Positions 38,158 through 50,500 of a DNA stretch of 64,000 nt are shown here, one piece after another. The position numbers and the translations under genes are program-made. Origin of the DNA: Micromussa lordhowensis. Taxonomy: Eukaryota > Cnidaria > Anthozoa > Scleractinia > Lobophylliidae. Numbering within the stretch: position 1 is the stretch's first letter; each line of letters begins with the position of its first letter. Location of the stretch: NCBI GenBank assembly GCA_964020085.1, contig OZ026595.1:1672501-1736500 (forward strand). The letters run 5' to 3'. The notes under the pieces were generated by a model, which was not told the DNA's origin, searched no databases, and was given only the letters and a program-made list of their open reading frames with translations.

Positions 38158-38456
38158 TTATTAGAATTCTTACTAAAATTTACTTTAAATAACGGTTTCC
38201 TATTATTTCTTGACGTATTATTAAACTTTGCGCCTGAAAAAGATCGCTCGGATTAAATTGCCATTTAAAATCGAAGTTGTTTGCGCGCATCACCTTTTTC
38301 AATAATTTCAACTTTTTTAAAAGTCAAGAAACCGTAAATGTATGATCGTTTGGCTTCTCAGAAATTTAATTATCAATTTGCATCAAAATTTTCCTTCAAA
38401 ACTTTGAAAAAACGAAAACAACGTCTCCATTTCCAAGACGACTACCAGTCACTGCA

Positions 38457-38606
38457 CATGGCTGATAGTGTACAATGGCTCAACCAATCAGATTACAGCA
38501 TTTGCATTAGTATACTTGTAGAATTCTACTAATGTCTGATATTGTACGATACCTCAGCCATTCAGATTGCAGCATTTGCATTAATATGCTAGTCGTATTC
38601 TACTTA
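38457..38606 (+). repeat. Tandem duplication of a ~75-bp unit
   Basis: Copy 1 (38457-38531) and copy 2 (38532-38606) share ctgata.tgtac, tcagatt.cagcatttgcatta and .attctact. Both hold the octamer ATTTGCAT. Copy 1 also holds CCAATCAG. It is non-coding. Confidence 0.7.
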
Positions 38607-39021
38607 TCGTTGAGAGAACACAATCAAGCTTGTTGCCTTAAAGATTTAAAATATCGAAAACAGGCGTTTGATTTGGACAGCTATCCTTTCTAATTTCCAC
38701 CAGTATAACATTTTTACAACTCGCCACTCGTCTGCGAGTCTCACATGCACATAGGAAACAAGGGCTTGCAGTCTAAGAACTTAGAATTCTTAGGTTTTAG
38801 TTCTTAAATACACCACTTGCTTTAAGGAGTCGGAAAAACACTTTGTCTAGGTTGAGTGTGTATTTTGTAAATGACATAGTTCATGTTCCTATCTCTTCTG
38901 TGACTAGGTGTCGCATAAGGCCCCTACAGAGCGCTTCCAGTCTTCTCTGCCTTCTAGCACATGGTAGTTCCGTCCATCTCCCGTGAGAGAGTACACTAGA
39001 AGTATTCCGCAGATATGTCGT
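38607..39021. other. Non-coding stretch between repeat block and GPCR 3
   Basis: Intergenic; probably beyond the 3' end of GPCR 3. Nothing recognised. Confidence 0.45.
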
Positions 39022-39027
39022 TTTATT
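39022..39027 (-). terminator. Poly(A) signal AATAAA of GPCR 3
   Basis: On the minus strand AATAAA begins 34 bases after the stop codon of the peptide-type receptor (stop at 39061-39063). This gives a very short 3' UTR, if used. Confidence 0.45.
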
Positions 39028-39060
39028 CATGGAAACAAACTCCTGATTTCCTTGCAACTT

Positions 39061-40179
39061 TTACTCTAATGCTGCGGGACCCACGTGACCAACTTCTTTT
39101 TGACAGTCCAGTGAAAAGTTTGTTTCTAGTGTCCAGGCCCTTCGAGAGGAAGGTGTACTTAATGTCGAGGCGCGCGACCTCACCTGCCGAAACCACGAAC
39201 ATGCGAACAGAATGTTCTTGAATTCGCGTCTATAGTTTTCGCTGAACAGTGCATAAAGTACGGGTGTCAATGCGCAGTTAAAATGAGCGAAAAGGAGTCT
39301 GAGATACAGAACGTTGCACGAAATGGGAACATGATACGATTCCATAACAGCCACAATAAAGTACAAGATCCAGCAGAGAATAAAGGCAGTGATAACAACA
39401 AGAACCATCCGGGACACCTTCTTGTTCACCTCAGTGGGCTGTGTTGCCTCGGCTGTCACTCTATTCCCAGGCCTCCCTCTTCTCTTCAGCGTGAAGATCG
39501 TGGCTGAATACAATGCGATCATCACTCCTAAGGGCGTGGCATACATGCCAATCAAGTTGAATTTGTGGTACACCACAGACACGCCTGGCCAGAGCATCTT
39601 GTCTAAGGACAGCTGGCAGAACGTCTTTCCACATCTCACAGCTGTGGTGTTGGCAACGAGTATCGGCACCCTAATCACCGACGAAAGGAACCATGTCAAG
39701 GCAATGAGATGACGGGATGCTTTGGTGTTTTTGGTCAACGACTGCAAGGGGCGAATGACAGCAAGAAATCGCTCACCGCTGATACAAACTGCTGAGAAAA
39801 TAGAGACGCTGACCGAAGTTTCGTGAATGAAATAAACCAGTTTACAAAACACTAGGCCGGCCACTCCTGTGGACAGCCATTCGTAGCCTGCCATAAGGAT
39901 AGTGACAACTCGCGGCATGTAAACCAGCGTAATCAACAGATCACTCACAGCCATATTAACGATGAAGAAATTCACCGCTTTGCGCATGGGACGATTGTTG
40001 AAGACAACCATCGCTACTAGGATGTTACCCATCACAGAGATAAGAATAATGAAAAAATAAGGAAGAACTCTGGCTATTTTGACGTTTGTAGAATCCGCAT
40101 TAAAACAGGAGCTTTCCACCAGATCAACCACTTTGGAACAGCTGGTATTAGGTAAGTAGTCATCACTTTGATACGCCAT
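39061..40179 (-). CDS. Class A GPCR, neuropeptide-receptor-like (372 aa, intronless)
   Basis: A predicted seven-transmembrane surface receptor. The N-terminus has a sequon (Asn11) and cysteines at 14 and 25. Asp80 (2.50) lies in NMAVSDLL, and Cys112 (3.25) can pair with Cys183 or Cys188 in loop 2, which has a sequon at Asn177. TM3 ends Glu-Arg-Phe 136-138 instead of Asp-Arg-Tyr. The TM2 and TM3 signatures (FFIVNMAVSDLL, CKLVYFIHETSVSVSIFS) are those of peptide receptors of the RFamide/QRFP/tachykinin-like branch. TM6 reads CWIL (Leu272 at 6.50 instead of proline) and TM7 reads TPVLY (Thr305 at 7.49 instead of Asn/Asp). The tail is Ser/Arg-rich. The ATG at 40179 has A at -3 and G at +4. It is unrelated in subfamily to the two amine-like receptors. 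The ligand cannot be named. Confidence 0.92.
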   Translation of the reverse strand: MAYQSDDYLPNTSCSKVVDLVESSCFNADSTNVKIARVLPYFFIILISVMGNILVAMVVFNNRPMRKAVNFFIVNMAVSDLLITLVYMPRVVTILMAGYEWLSTGVAGLVFCKLVYFIHETSVSVSIFSAVCISGERFLAVIRPLQSLTKNTKASRHLIALTWFLSSVIRVPILVANTTAVRCGKTFCQLSLDKMLWPGVSVVYHKFNLIGMYATPLGVMIALYSATIFTLKRRGRPGNRVTAEATQPTEVNKKVSRMVLVVITAFILCWILYFIVAVMESYHVPISCNVLYLRLLFAHFNCALTPVLYALFSENYRREFKNILFACSWFRQVRSRASTLSTPSSRRAWTLETNFSLDCQKEVGHVGPAALE

Positions 40180-40435
40180 CCTTTCGATACCCGAGTGTGC
40201 TGTCGCTGTTACTTTTAATAGATTTGTAGATCTGTATCAAATGGGAACAAAATTTACAACAAATTAAACCCAACAATGTCTACATCAAAATGTCCTTGTG
40301 TAGAGAAACATTTTTTAAACCTAGGTTTGCAATGCTTGATCGGGACTCTGTTGCGAGAGAGAGGTGACATTAAATGAGGTGGCTCATGCATCCAATTTTT
40401 ATTCTAATTTACAGATGTCTATTGCAATGTTATTT

Positions 40436-40730
40436 CAGTGTATGAAATGTTTCTCTTAATGCAGAATTGCGTCCTCTCAGTGTACAAATATAATATCTCA
40501 AGGCGCAAATAAAAGGTTTTAGTGTACACTTAAAATTTTACCGTGAACAAATCAGACATTTCTCTCCGAAGAACAAATTTTATATACACATACTTTTCGT
40601 CAGTGAGCAAATATAGTTTTTCAGTGCACAAATACAATCTCCTAGTGCATAAATGAGAAGTCTCTTTCGCAGCACAAAATGTTATGTACACATGCAACTC
40701 TGTGCACACAATCTGAGCAAGGTATTTTTC
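40436..40730. repeat. Degenerate tandem repeat upstream of GPCR 3
   Basis: Diverged copies of a ~28-32 bp unit around agtgcacaaatacaatctcc recur (cagtgtacaaatataatatc, agtgagcaaatatagttttt, tagtgcataaatgagaagtc). It lies 260-550 bp upstream of the GPCR 3 start codon, so possibly in its promoter or leader. The weak minus-strand frame across it is a by-product of the repeat. Confidence 0.5.
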
Positions 40731-40802
40731 AGCGGTGATAACAAACTGTTTAGTGTTATTTCGCTCTATTATGCAGTCATCTTTCTTATTCAGCAACTGC
40801 AA

Positions 40803-43330
40803 CTAACTTTTATAACTCAGTGACTGACAGCGGGTTTTCTACATGGTGGAAACTAGCTTTCATTTGCATTTTCAGACAATTTTTATTGCCAAAGTTGGCC
40901 AGCTGTGGCGCAGACTTAAATATTTGTGTGTTGTTTGAAAAATCAAATTTTGTGCAGTAAAACAAATATCTCTACATTGCATATTTAGACCACCGTAAAA
41001 GAGCTGGCATCAGGCGAAATGTTTTAAAGAAGAACTTTGTATTTCCAACATGAAATCAGCCCTTAATTTTAGTAAAAATAATGTTTTATTGGGAATCACC
41101 TGCCTCGAGAATATTAATGGCTATTTGAAAAAAATTCTGAGACAGTGAGACACTTGAAAATTTAACAAAAATGAAATGACTGCGTAATATAAATCGTACT
41201 CGAAGAGGCGAAGAAAAAATAGGCATCCGGTGCATTTGTTATTAGCATTGCTCAAGGCCGCACAAAAAAGAAAAAAGGAAATATTGAGCACGAGTAAACT
41301 ACTTGAGAGACACACTATACCTTCTACTTGTCAAGAGATCTTTTGAAAATGTTCCAGGTAGCGAGCCACTTTCAAAAGATTAGCATTGTGGCATTTGAGA
41401 AAAATCGTACACAACAAGATTACTACACATCAGACTTACTTCGGGATTTTTCTTTGAATGTTGAAGCCGATCTTTTGAGATGATGTTTAGAAGAAGATTC
41501 CGAGGAAGAAATTTACATAAAAGGCTATAAAGCAATTAAGTTGCCGAAATTAATGCTAACGACTTGGAAAGTGATCAAAACCTCTTCCAAAACCATTAAA
41601 ATCGCCAAAGGCTTGAGTGACGCATGTGCTGAAAAACAAGAGTGGTGAATTATTACATATGCGTTCCTTTAACAAGTTTTCTTTTACAGATAAAGTACCA
41701 TAACGTTATGTAACTGCACGCAACATTAAGTTGTTTGTCGATAAGTAAAGGTCTTTCAACTTTGAAATTTTAGTTGTACTTATTTCATAAATAGCAAGAA
41801 AGACTGTTCATAAGTTAAACAGGTTTGTTAAATTCCAACTATCAATTGGTTTTAATTTCTAGCTTTCCTATTGGCTCTCTTCTGACATGATATCAGCTCA
41901 TAACAGACAGCTGACTATATTTAGTCGATCAGCATGCATGCAGTCTGTTTGAAATTTTGGTCGTCCTGAAAAAATTTTCAAAAGTGACTAAATCATTTAC
42001 TATATTTCTCCACCAGGATACCGAAATTACTTAAAGTGAGTGATATATAAAATTTGATACGAAATATTTAACTGAGAAGGCTTATAAAATTACAACACAA
42101 GTTACAGAGGCAACTGAATACAGATGGAAAGAAGCAATCTACGGAAATGAGTCTCTAAAATTCAGCTGTAAAACTTGATTGATTTTTGGCTCGCATCAAG
42201 AGGGCTTTTAAATAGTTGATCATGTGACCAGCTCTCGTGAAATATGCAGTTGGAGCTAAATGAATTCAAGAAACGGAAGAAGCATGTTCTAATTAATCCG
42301 AAAACCATTTTTTCAGATTATTGCTAGCGTATTAGAAGATTTATACGGAGGGGAAATCCAAATACAATTTCTTTAAATAGTCACATTAAAGGACAATGAT
42401 GTTACATAACTGTAAGAAATGACAAGAGTGTGAGGAAATTAACCAATAAACCGCAGTGGAGAGATCTTCGGCCAGATTAAAAAGATGAAAAACTTTCAAT
42501 GATTTCTAAGGAAAAGCACCAGAGCATGATCTTTCTAAATTTCAAACGACCGTAAAAAAATCCCCTTTTGGGATAAAACTTTGGAAATGTGTATGCTTTT
42601 AGTTTCGTTGCACTTTTTCCGTTTCTGATAAAAGCATTTCTCTCAAGTGAATTCCAAAAATGGCCCATTTGTAGTCTTGATGACAGATGACAGCCAAGTA
42701 GCCGCAAAACCTTTACACTTACCAATGGGGAAACGTCCACTTTGCACTTTCTATCTACCTTGATCAACATCAAGTATATCAATAGCTTACTGTTTCACTT
42801 GCCCCGCAACACAACCCAACAGTTTCTCTAAAAAATGTTAATTCGCTTCATTTGCCTCCCACGAGGAACCAAATTTTCAGAAATAATAAAGTTATGGTTT
42901 ATCACACAATGCTTTAGAACATAGACTACTTTACTGGAAATTGTGCAAGAAATTTCTTGTCTTTTTCCCTCGCATACTGCTGCATTAAACTAAAACAGTG
43001 AGCAAATGGACTACAATTTTATGCCTCTTTATGCTATCACTTCGTTTAGATCAAAATGAATCGTCTATTCAGTATATTTATAAGACGAATATAATAAGAC
43101 AATTATTTCATTTGTCCTTGATTCACACGAGATGATTTACAGCTGCAAGCCACCATTTTGATATTTACTGATTGATTTATATGCTATGAAATGATTGCTC
43201 TCGTCAATTATTATTGCGTACTCGGCGATCGAGTTCAACATCGGCCTCAGAGGAAACCCTCACAGACTGAATAGATCCACATACAGAAATCTACTCTATA
43301 AACCGTTTGGTATACAAAAAGGTATTCTAC
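40803..43330. other. Non-coding stretch upstream of GPCR 3
   Basis: A TATA-like site on the minus strand (gttataaaag, ~40808-40817) could serve the receptor. Isolated minus-strand donor-like sites (e.g. at ~42719) have no partner I can fix. No gene recognised. Confidence 0.4.
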
Positions 43331-44540
43331 TTCCATGCAAGTTTAAATGCGAAATATTTGTAATCTTACCTGTAACACCGGATAACTTTAAAATGTATAT
43401 GACTTTCGTCGATAACTTCGTTTACAGCAGTGAGGTTCACAAGGAATTGTTGGTAATTGACATCGCTCACTGGTTACATGTGGATGTGTTTCCGGTAACA
43501 TTTTTAAGTGACAGCTTTTGCAGCATATTTGAGGATGAGCGATATCTTATTTTTGTCTTTTGGGAGAAATAAATCTTTTCTCGAGGACAAATCATTTACT
43601 CAATTCAATTTCGTTTTGGAACAAATCAAATACCAGCTGAAGACAAAATATTAAAAGAAAATAATACTATTTTTAACACAACATAAAGAGCCTGGTGTGC
43701 AAGACATTGTTTGGGGAATTGAATATTTTTGCTAAGTGGGATCTGGAAAATAGCGAAATGTGACTTCCTAAGAAACGTTTATTGTCATATGGAGCCACAA
43801 GATATTGCTTAGTAGTAAGAAAGAGGTCAAAACAAAAATCGATATCAACGACACAAAATGCAACAAAGGGCAACATCGACTTATCGATTAAAGACATTCA
43901 CGGGAGACATCTAAGTAGTCTGTAAGTCTGGATATGTTATGATTTTTTTCCATGAATGGAAAAATGGAGATGCCATACATTTAGAATTTTACAACCTATA
44001 TAAATGCTAAATTTGGTATCTTACTTGAAGCAGCGGTTAGCTTTGAAGTATAGATAACTTTCGTCGATAACATTTATGTACACACCAGAGGGTAACAATT
44101 ACTTGTTCGTAATTTACATCAAACATTGGTTAAATTTCTTTCCGGCAAAATACTTCTCTTTTTTTGGCAGCCATTCTACAGCTTTGGAGTTTTGAGGTTT
44201 TTGCGAGACTTATTTTTGCCTTTCGAAAAAAAACCAATCTTTTTCTTGTAAAAGTTAATTTACTTATTATTGCACGAACGCGCACCAAAGACAAAATAAA
44301 CTTATTTTGCCTTGGAATTAAGACGAAATTGGAACTTTCACCACAGAGATCATACTGCGCGAGAAATTACTACGAGAAAATTTCTTAATTGAATCCCAGG
44401 TGGAAACATTGCTAAACAATTAATAAGAAACATTTTGTAGCTTGAGTAGCTTCTCCTGAAATATTGCTTAGTTAGTAAGTAAAGACTTGAAAACAGAGAC
44501 CGTATCGTTACAATTGTCAATGACACAAAATGCAATTAAC
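43330..44540. repeat. Diverged tandem duplication, two ~550-bp copies
   Basis: Copy A (about 43330-43870) and copy B (about 43985-44540) share, in the same order, actttcgtcgataac (43401; 44048), ggtaattgacatc / cgtaatttacatc, tttccggtaac / tttccggcaaa, gatattgcttagtagtaag / aatattgcttagttagtaag and acacaaaatgcaa (43852; 44522). They differ by many substitutions and indels. A 125-codon frame in copy A (43195-43572) is not preserved in copy B, which argues against coding. Confidence 0.65.
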
Positions 44541-47500
44541 TTAAAGAAAGGTCGCAAGATATTGGTAGACACTATCTGCCAAAATTTACATAAAATGCAA
44601 TAACATTAAGCTGGCTAAAAAAAATTTCTTACCTCAAAAGAGATACGAGGAATGCACCCTGTATTAACGTTTATAACTGACTTCCAATTGTGTCATTATC
44701 TACGCATCGAAAAAAAGTTGAGGAAACTCAAAAACTATTCGGCCACTCAAAATAACTGAAAGAAACGAGAATTTTAGCAACAGCTACTGCTAGACAGACA
44801 ATGCGACTCTGGAAAATGATTGAAGAACGAAAAGAAACAATTAAAAGAACAATGCACAGCACGAATGGCGTGGTTTACTTTTAATGTCCGGTCGATATGT
44901 TAATTGATCGTTTTCACCAAAATAACAAGTTGGTTTTGCTTGCATTAAAACATCAGCAAACACGGATATTTGAGAATTGATAGAAGGAAAGTAACCGCGC
45001 AAATTTCAACTTTGAAGTGTTAATTGCGATCTCGTTAGGGAAAAACAATTTTCGGAAAATTACAGAACTTAATAAGGAGCGGCCATATTGGTGTACCACT
45101 TTAATTTTCCACACCAAAATACAGGCCGAAACGGGTTTGCAAGAGGAAAAACAATTCTTCCCAGTGGCACGAGTTTTAACTTCAGAATTCTTCACTGATA
45201 TCATTTTCAACTCTAAATAGCATTTCTGAAGTAATTAAAAGTGCACAAATGGTTTTTTTTTTGGAACTGTTCGGATCACATTGAGTTGGATGCTCAAATT
45301 TCAAAAATAAATTTCTAAAGCAAAGCATTGAAAGAAAAAAACAAGTAGTGAAACTGATGTAAAGAGTATCCTAAAATAGCCGCCTTCAGGAACAATAGTT
45401 TTAGATTTAGAATTTCGAAGACGGCATCAAACACTCAGTTTTCCTGTTGATAAGAAATCTTGACTACACCTCCATCTTTTTCTCTTACTTTGTAAACATC
45501 TGAAAAACTCTGGAGCACCTTGTTTGCCAAGTTCCTTGAATTTAAAAAAAAGATATTGACAGTGTTGAAATTGCCCACCCTGTTTTAAACAAAACTCCAA
45601 TAACTTTCTTATGCTATCTTTTGTCGTAATAACTAATATTTTGTGGACTTTTCACACGTTACAAAATTAAAAATCTTATTACGAAGTTTCCGTTGCTCCT
45701 CATCTTATATTTACATCTTGTACATCTTATATATACCTCATATAAATCTTATATATACCTCATCTATACCTTAATAACCATGCAATCGCGAAAGGCGTAC
45801 TAGGCGAATATCGGCCCAAGGACTTAAAAGGATGAACTGAGGTCAGCGAGTTCCATACAAATACGTCAAAATCAAAGACCGATATTTCTCCCATCACAGT
45901 CCCGAACAGGTTTGGTCAAAAAGGGATTATTAAGAGAACGTATCTCCCTAAGTATCTTCTAACTCCATTGAAAAAAAAAGTTTCAAAACTAGGCATATAT
46001 ATGAAATTTTAGCATTTATCTAAGAAGTTTATTTTTAAGCATATTGTAAGATTTGCAAATTTTTATTCAGTTTCTTATTTTTAGCAGGGCCTCTAATGAT
46101 AACAGTTTTATTTATAGAGCTAACTCAGGAAGACTGAAAGAAAATAAAGGTTTACTTACTTTACTTACTTACTAAAAGACTTCTTGAGGTAAAATTCGAA
46201 ACCTCAATGCATCGCAAGTTGGAAATTTTCATCAGTAATTCCACATCGTTTTTAGTTTTTAGGTTTGATGGAAGGTGTGCGTTTTAAATTGGATACGCTT
46301 TCCACGCTTGGTTTGTTGAACTTTTTGTTTTGTTATATAATAAAATACTTAATTTATGATTTGTCCTTGGGGAAAGAATTAATTTTTTTGGTATAAAATC
46401 TTAACCTTGCCCTCTGTTTTTGGTATAGCGAAAAAGTCACAGTTTCTCTTGGAGTCAGTCATACAGTGTTTGATATGGCTTGCGCAGTTACTCGTGTAAA
46501 TTTGACTTAATTAAAACTTGTTCTTTTTTAAGATTCTAGATTCTAACAAGAAGTATTCGCAATATGAGTACCGACTCTCTGCATAAATTGGGCGTAAATT
46601 TCTTATCTAGACACCTATTGCTATAGTGCAGACACTTCAATCTATAACGTACACACACATATATAGACCTCTAAAACAACGACAGCTCTCACTCTTTCAA
46701 AACCACACCTACCACCTACGAATTTAAGAACCCGCGAAAATTAAGGAGAATAAGGTAGTTTAGAAGTCATTGTACACTGCTTCAATCTCTTGAACAACTT
46801 ATCCACTTGTCAACTGTGAAAGGTCAAAGGGGAATTGTACTCCAATTTGGAGAACTCGGTGTTCTTTACCAGAGTAACCTGTACCACTAGCTGTATAACA
46901 TCTTTCTCACTGTCTCTTCCAAATTTAGCATTTACCATAATTTCGTTTCACACAAGATGTTCTTGAAAAATATCGCTTATTAAAAATCCAATTTTGAAAC
47001 TTGTAACTATTTTTGTCTCTTCCATTAAAGCAGCTGATTACCTCTGATTATTATCATATTTAGCCAAACGGAATTGCCGTCCATTTTCAAAAAGCGCTTA
47101 TGATATTTAATAAGAACGGCGTGGGCAAACAAAGAGGCCCCAGGATGCGACTTGATTGTGAAGAGTTTATTTATGTTCGTGAGGATTGCCTGGAGCAAAA
47201 CATATGCCTAAAAGCAAAAGAAACCCTATGCAGCACAACGGTAAAGGCTTTAGAAGGTTATCAAAGGAAATTGGAGTTAATATCTTTGCAATGCCATTTG
47301 TTTTATTTCTTCTTAACTCTCCGAATAATTCAGTGCTGCGACGCTTCGTTAAAAAATCCAAGGTTATTAGATATCTAATGCCCCGAAGCTACCCAAACTC
47401 ACTTTTAAACGTTGCTCTCTCTTAAGTCAACAATTTTTCAAGGTTCTTCAAACAAATGTCAACAACAGACATCTTCATTTCCTTTCCTTAATGGAGAAAA

Positions 47501-50500
47501 CAGCAGGCTTCTTTTTCTTTTCTATTCACCAAAGACGTACTGCATTGTTTGGAACTACATAGCACTGACCTTTTCATTGCTAAAATTGTAACATTTTATC
47601 TCCTGTGTTGAAACATTGCATTTGTCGAATTTTCGGCGGGTTTTTTGGAAATGAATTTTGCCTGTCTTCGAAGTTGTTTGCGGCCCATCTGCCGCTGAAT
47701 AGGAAAATGCCTCTTGTGTTGTGAATATTATATTACATTTCGCGATAACCCCATAAATTTTGACCTCAAAGTCTGCTTCTATTAACGATGACCGGCAATT
47801 TGAAACTTTGAAAGAGTCGCGATTTTTGGCAGGATTTATCAAAGATAACACTATAATTCTTCGTGTATTAAGCGTGCATGCTTTTAGTGTTTTTTTTTTT
47901 CTTTTTGCTTCCGTAAAGTGAGCATAAAGTTCTTTTAAAAGTATCAGACTAGCCTTGATCTTCGCAACAAAAAAATATTGATAGGCGCAACAAAACCTCG
48001 ATGTCGCTCAGCTTGAAAGGCGTATATGGGGGCGGTTTCGTTTTCGTAATAAAACAGATTTTGCTTCTTCGGTAACGGTGTAACTTTCATGCGCTATAAC
48101 TTGGTCGTTAGCTGCAAAGCTGCCATTTAATTTTACGGCTGATATCACCCATTCAGTGAAAGGCGACAATAAGACTTTGGAAGCAATAACTAATCTGAAT
48201 CGTTTGCACGCGAAATAATTAGCGTCAATTTACGAGATACATAAACCTAACCCTAAGACTGTCAAATTTTCACCCCGAAAATTAATCTTGCAACACTAAA
48301 CCGCGCTAGTGCAAACATGTACTGAAAAACCCAATATGTAAAAGACAATCGAGTTTTTAGTTTGAAAGATAAAAAACCCGATAACTGAACAACGTATGAT
48401 ATAAAGAATAACCCTAGGAAATTCCTAATGATATCGAAATCTAATTTCTCCCTTCCATATAAATCTATCGACGAGCAGCAACGTGTGGAAATTAATCAGG
48501 AGCGAATACATGTTATCTTAACAGCAGAATCCCGCGTTTAAAATACAAATCGATCATTTCTACCGTTCAGCTGTTTTGTTCGGCTCATACTGAGAGCCCA
48601 TAAATTTCCCGTTACATTAAATAAACCCGCTCTTCACGTATAAGCCATTAATGAGCAAGGGCATTTTTTCCTTACGCTTTACTTATTTATAACCCGGATT
48701 CACTATCAGGAAAACTCTCCGAGAACTAGCATTTAAACACGCTGTGTGGCAATCACTAAAGTTCAGAGAAATGGAGTTGAGTCGGCCAGGCAGACGGGTT
48801 TTTTTGCCATTAACTTGCTACAGAATATTTGCTTTTCCCTGCAAGTAGTCACAGTCCTAGACACATCCGTAGATTAAATATACATATATTAAAATCAATT
48901 TAAAACCTCAAGATTTGCATCAGCGATTGGAGCTTCATGAATCAATACTATATTCTATACTTTCCTGCACTGATTTCTTTTTTTTTTTTTCGTTTGTCAT
49001 CGCAATTTTGTAACCATTAGAACTCGCCTGTTCTGGTTAGATGAGGAGCGAAAAAAAAAACATTTGACGACAAGTAAACAAATAAGAAAAGCAAATACCG
49101 TATTGATAAAAGTCGTCTGAACAGAGAGTCGAAGCAAATGCGGCATCGAATCGAAGGATAAATCAAAATCTTACCTCTAGCTATTTTGCGGAACTCACAG
49201 CAAGGTTCTGTGCGTGACGCGGGTAGATTCTGAATTATTTTCCAGCTCTTTTAAAGGAGCCAGCGTCAGAGCTTAAAGATATGAAAAGTCAATGTTTAAA
49301 TGTACGCTCGTCAACCAGTGTATTTGTACGAGTCTTTCAAATGCCCCTCAGTTTCAGATTTACCCTGGAATTAGGTCAAAGTTCGAAGCGCGCTTCATCT
49401 TGCAGCTAACCCGACCGCGAATCAAGCACAACGCAAGATAAAAGCACACTTCGAGAACTTTTGGCAGAATTCAAATTGGCGGAAATGATTAGACCGCTGT
49501 TTTTTAAACTAACTATAATTTAAATATCTCACTTCGGTAGTGGCACAAATGTCAGGAAAAAACATTAAACACACAATAGAAAAATAATCTTACTACGAAA
49601 GTCTACTTCCGATTAAAAGAAACTGTAATACCAATGATATTTCACCGAATTGTTTTTATACTTATGCGCGACAAAATGCAAACAGTGGAGATTGGGTGTT
49701 TCTTCAGACAGGTCGGTCTCTGACATTTTCAAGAGGTACACGCTTGATTTCCGTCGCGCCTTTCGGAACGCGGGCTCCTTTTCCAATCAGCGGCTGGAAA
49801 TCGAGCCATAGAAAAAGCGCGGAAGCAGATCAAGTCCTAATTAATAGCTTTGGCAATGACGTTTATTGAAAAGTCCAAGAGTTAATGCGACACAGACCAA
49901 ACATGAAACTTGGCTTCCTTGGTTCCTGTTAATTACTAGCTAATTTCAATTTCACAATGGCCAGGTTAAAGGAAACATGGATCTCTAATGAAAACCCGAG
50001 CTGAACGTGCAATCCAACATGTTCGCAACACGTTTATCGCAGAAAACTTAACTGCACTAAAAAACAAGTTAAATTCTTCGCGGCTGTTTTATACTCGAAG
50101 TCTCCACTTGACTAATTGCCGATTGGCGGTCTACGGATTGCCGACCTGGGAATATAAGATAAACTCCAGATTCAGGCAACTGATAAGATCCAGGGTCTGA
50201 GTGAAACGTTGCATTTTAATGATCGAAAGATGGATGTTGATAAAAAGGAAATGGATATATCGAACTGGGTTGCTTGTTTACACTATTAAGCGGCCCAAAT
50301 GGCAATGCTAAAGAGAACCTGATGGTAAGTTCAAGCCCTGTCGCATTAGGGTGGAACTAACATTTCTCGCTATTTTTATTTTATTATTTTTTAATATTTT
50401 TTTGGCCACAGTAATGGTTGCGAAAAGTAGTTGATTCTACGTTGTGCAAGGCTTATGAGATATTTCTTTTTTGAGGGGTTATGTAAGCAGTTTCCTTCAC

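Noticed and set aside
39389..39712. 107-codon frame antisense to GPCR 3
   Set aside because: Shadow of the receptor gene.
43195..43572. 125-codon open frame
   Set aside because: It lies in copy A of a tandem duplication, and copy B does not preserve the frame. No domain seen.
47100..47425. Overlapping frames of 92, 64 and 79 codons on both strands
   Set aside because: Three competing frames with no family resemblance. Likely chance.
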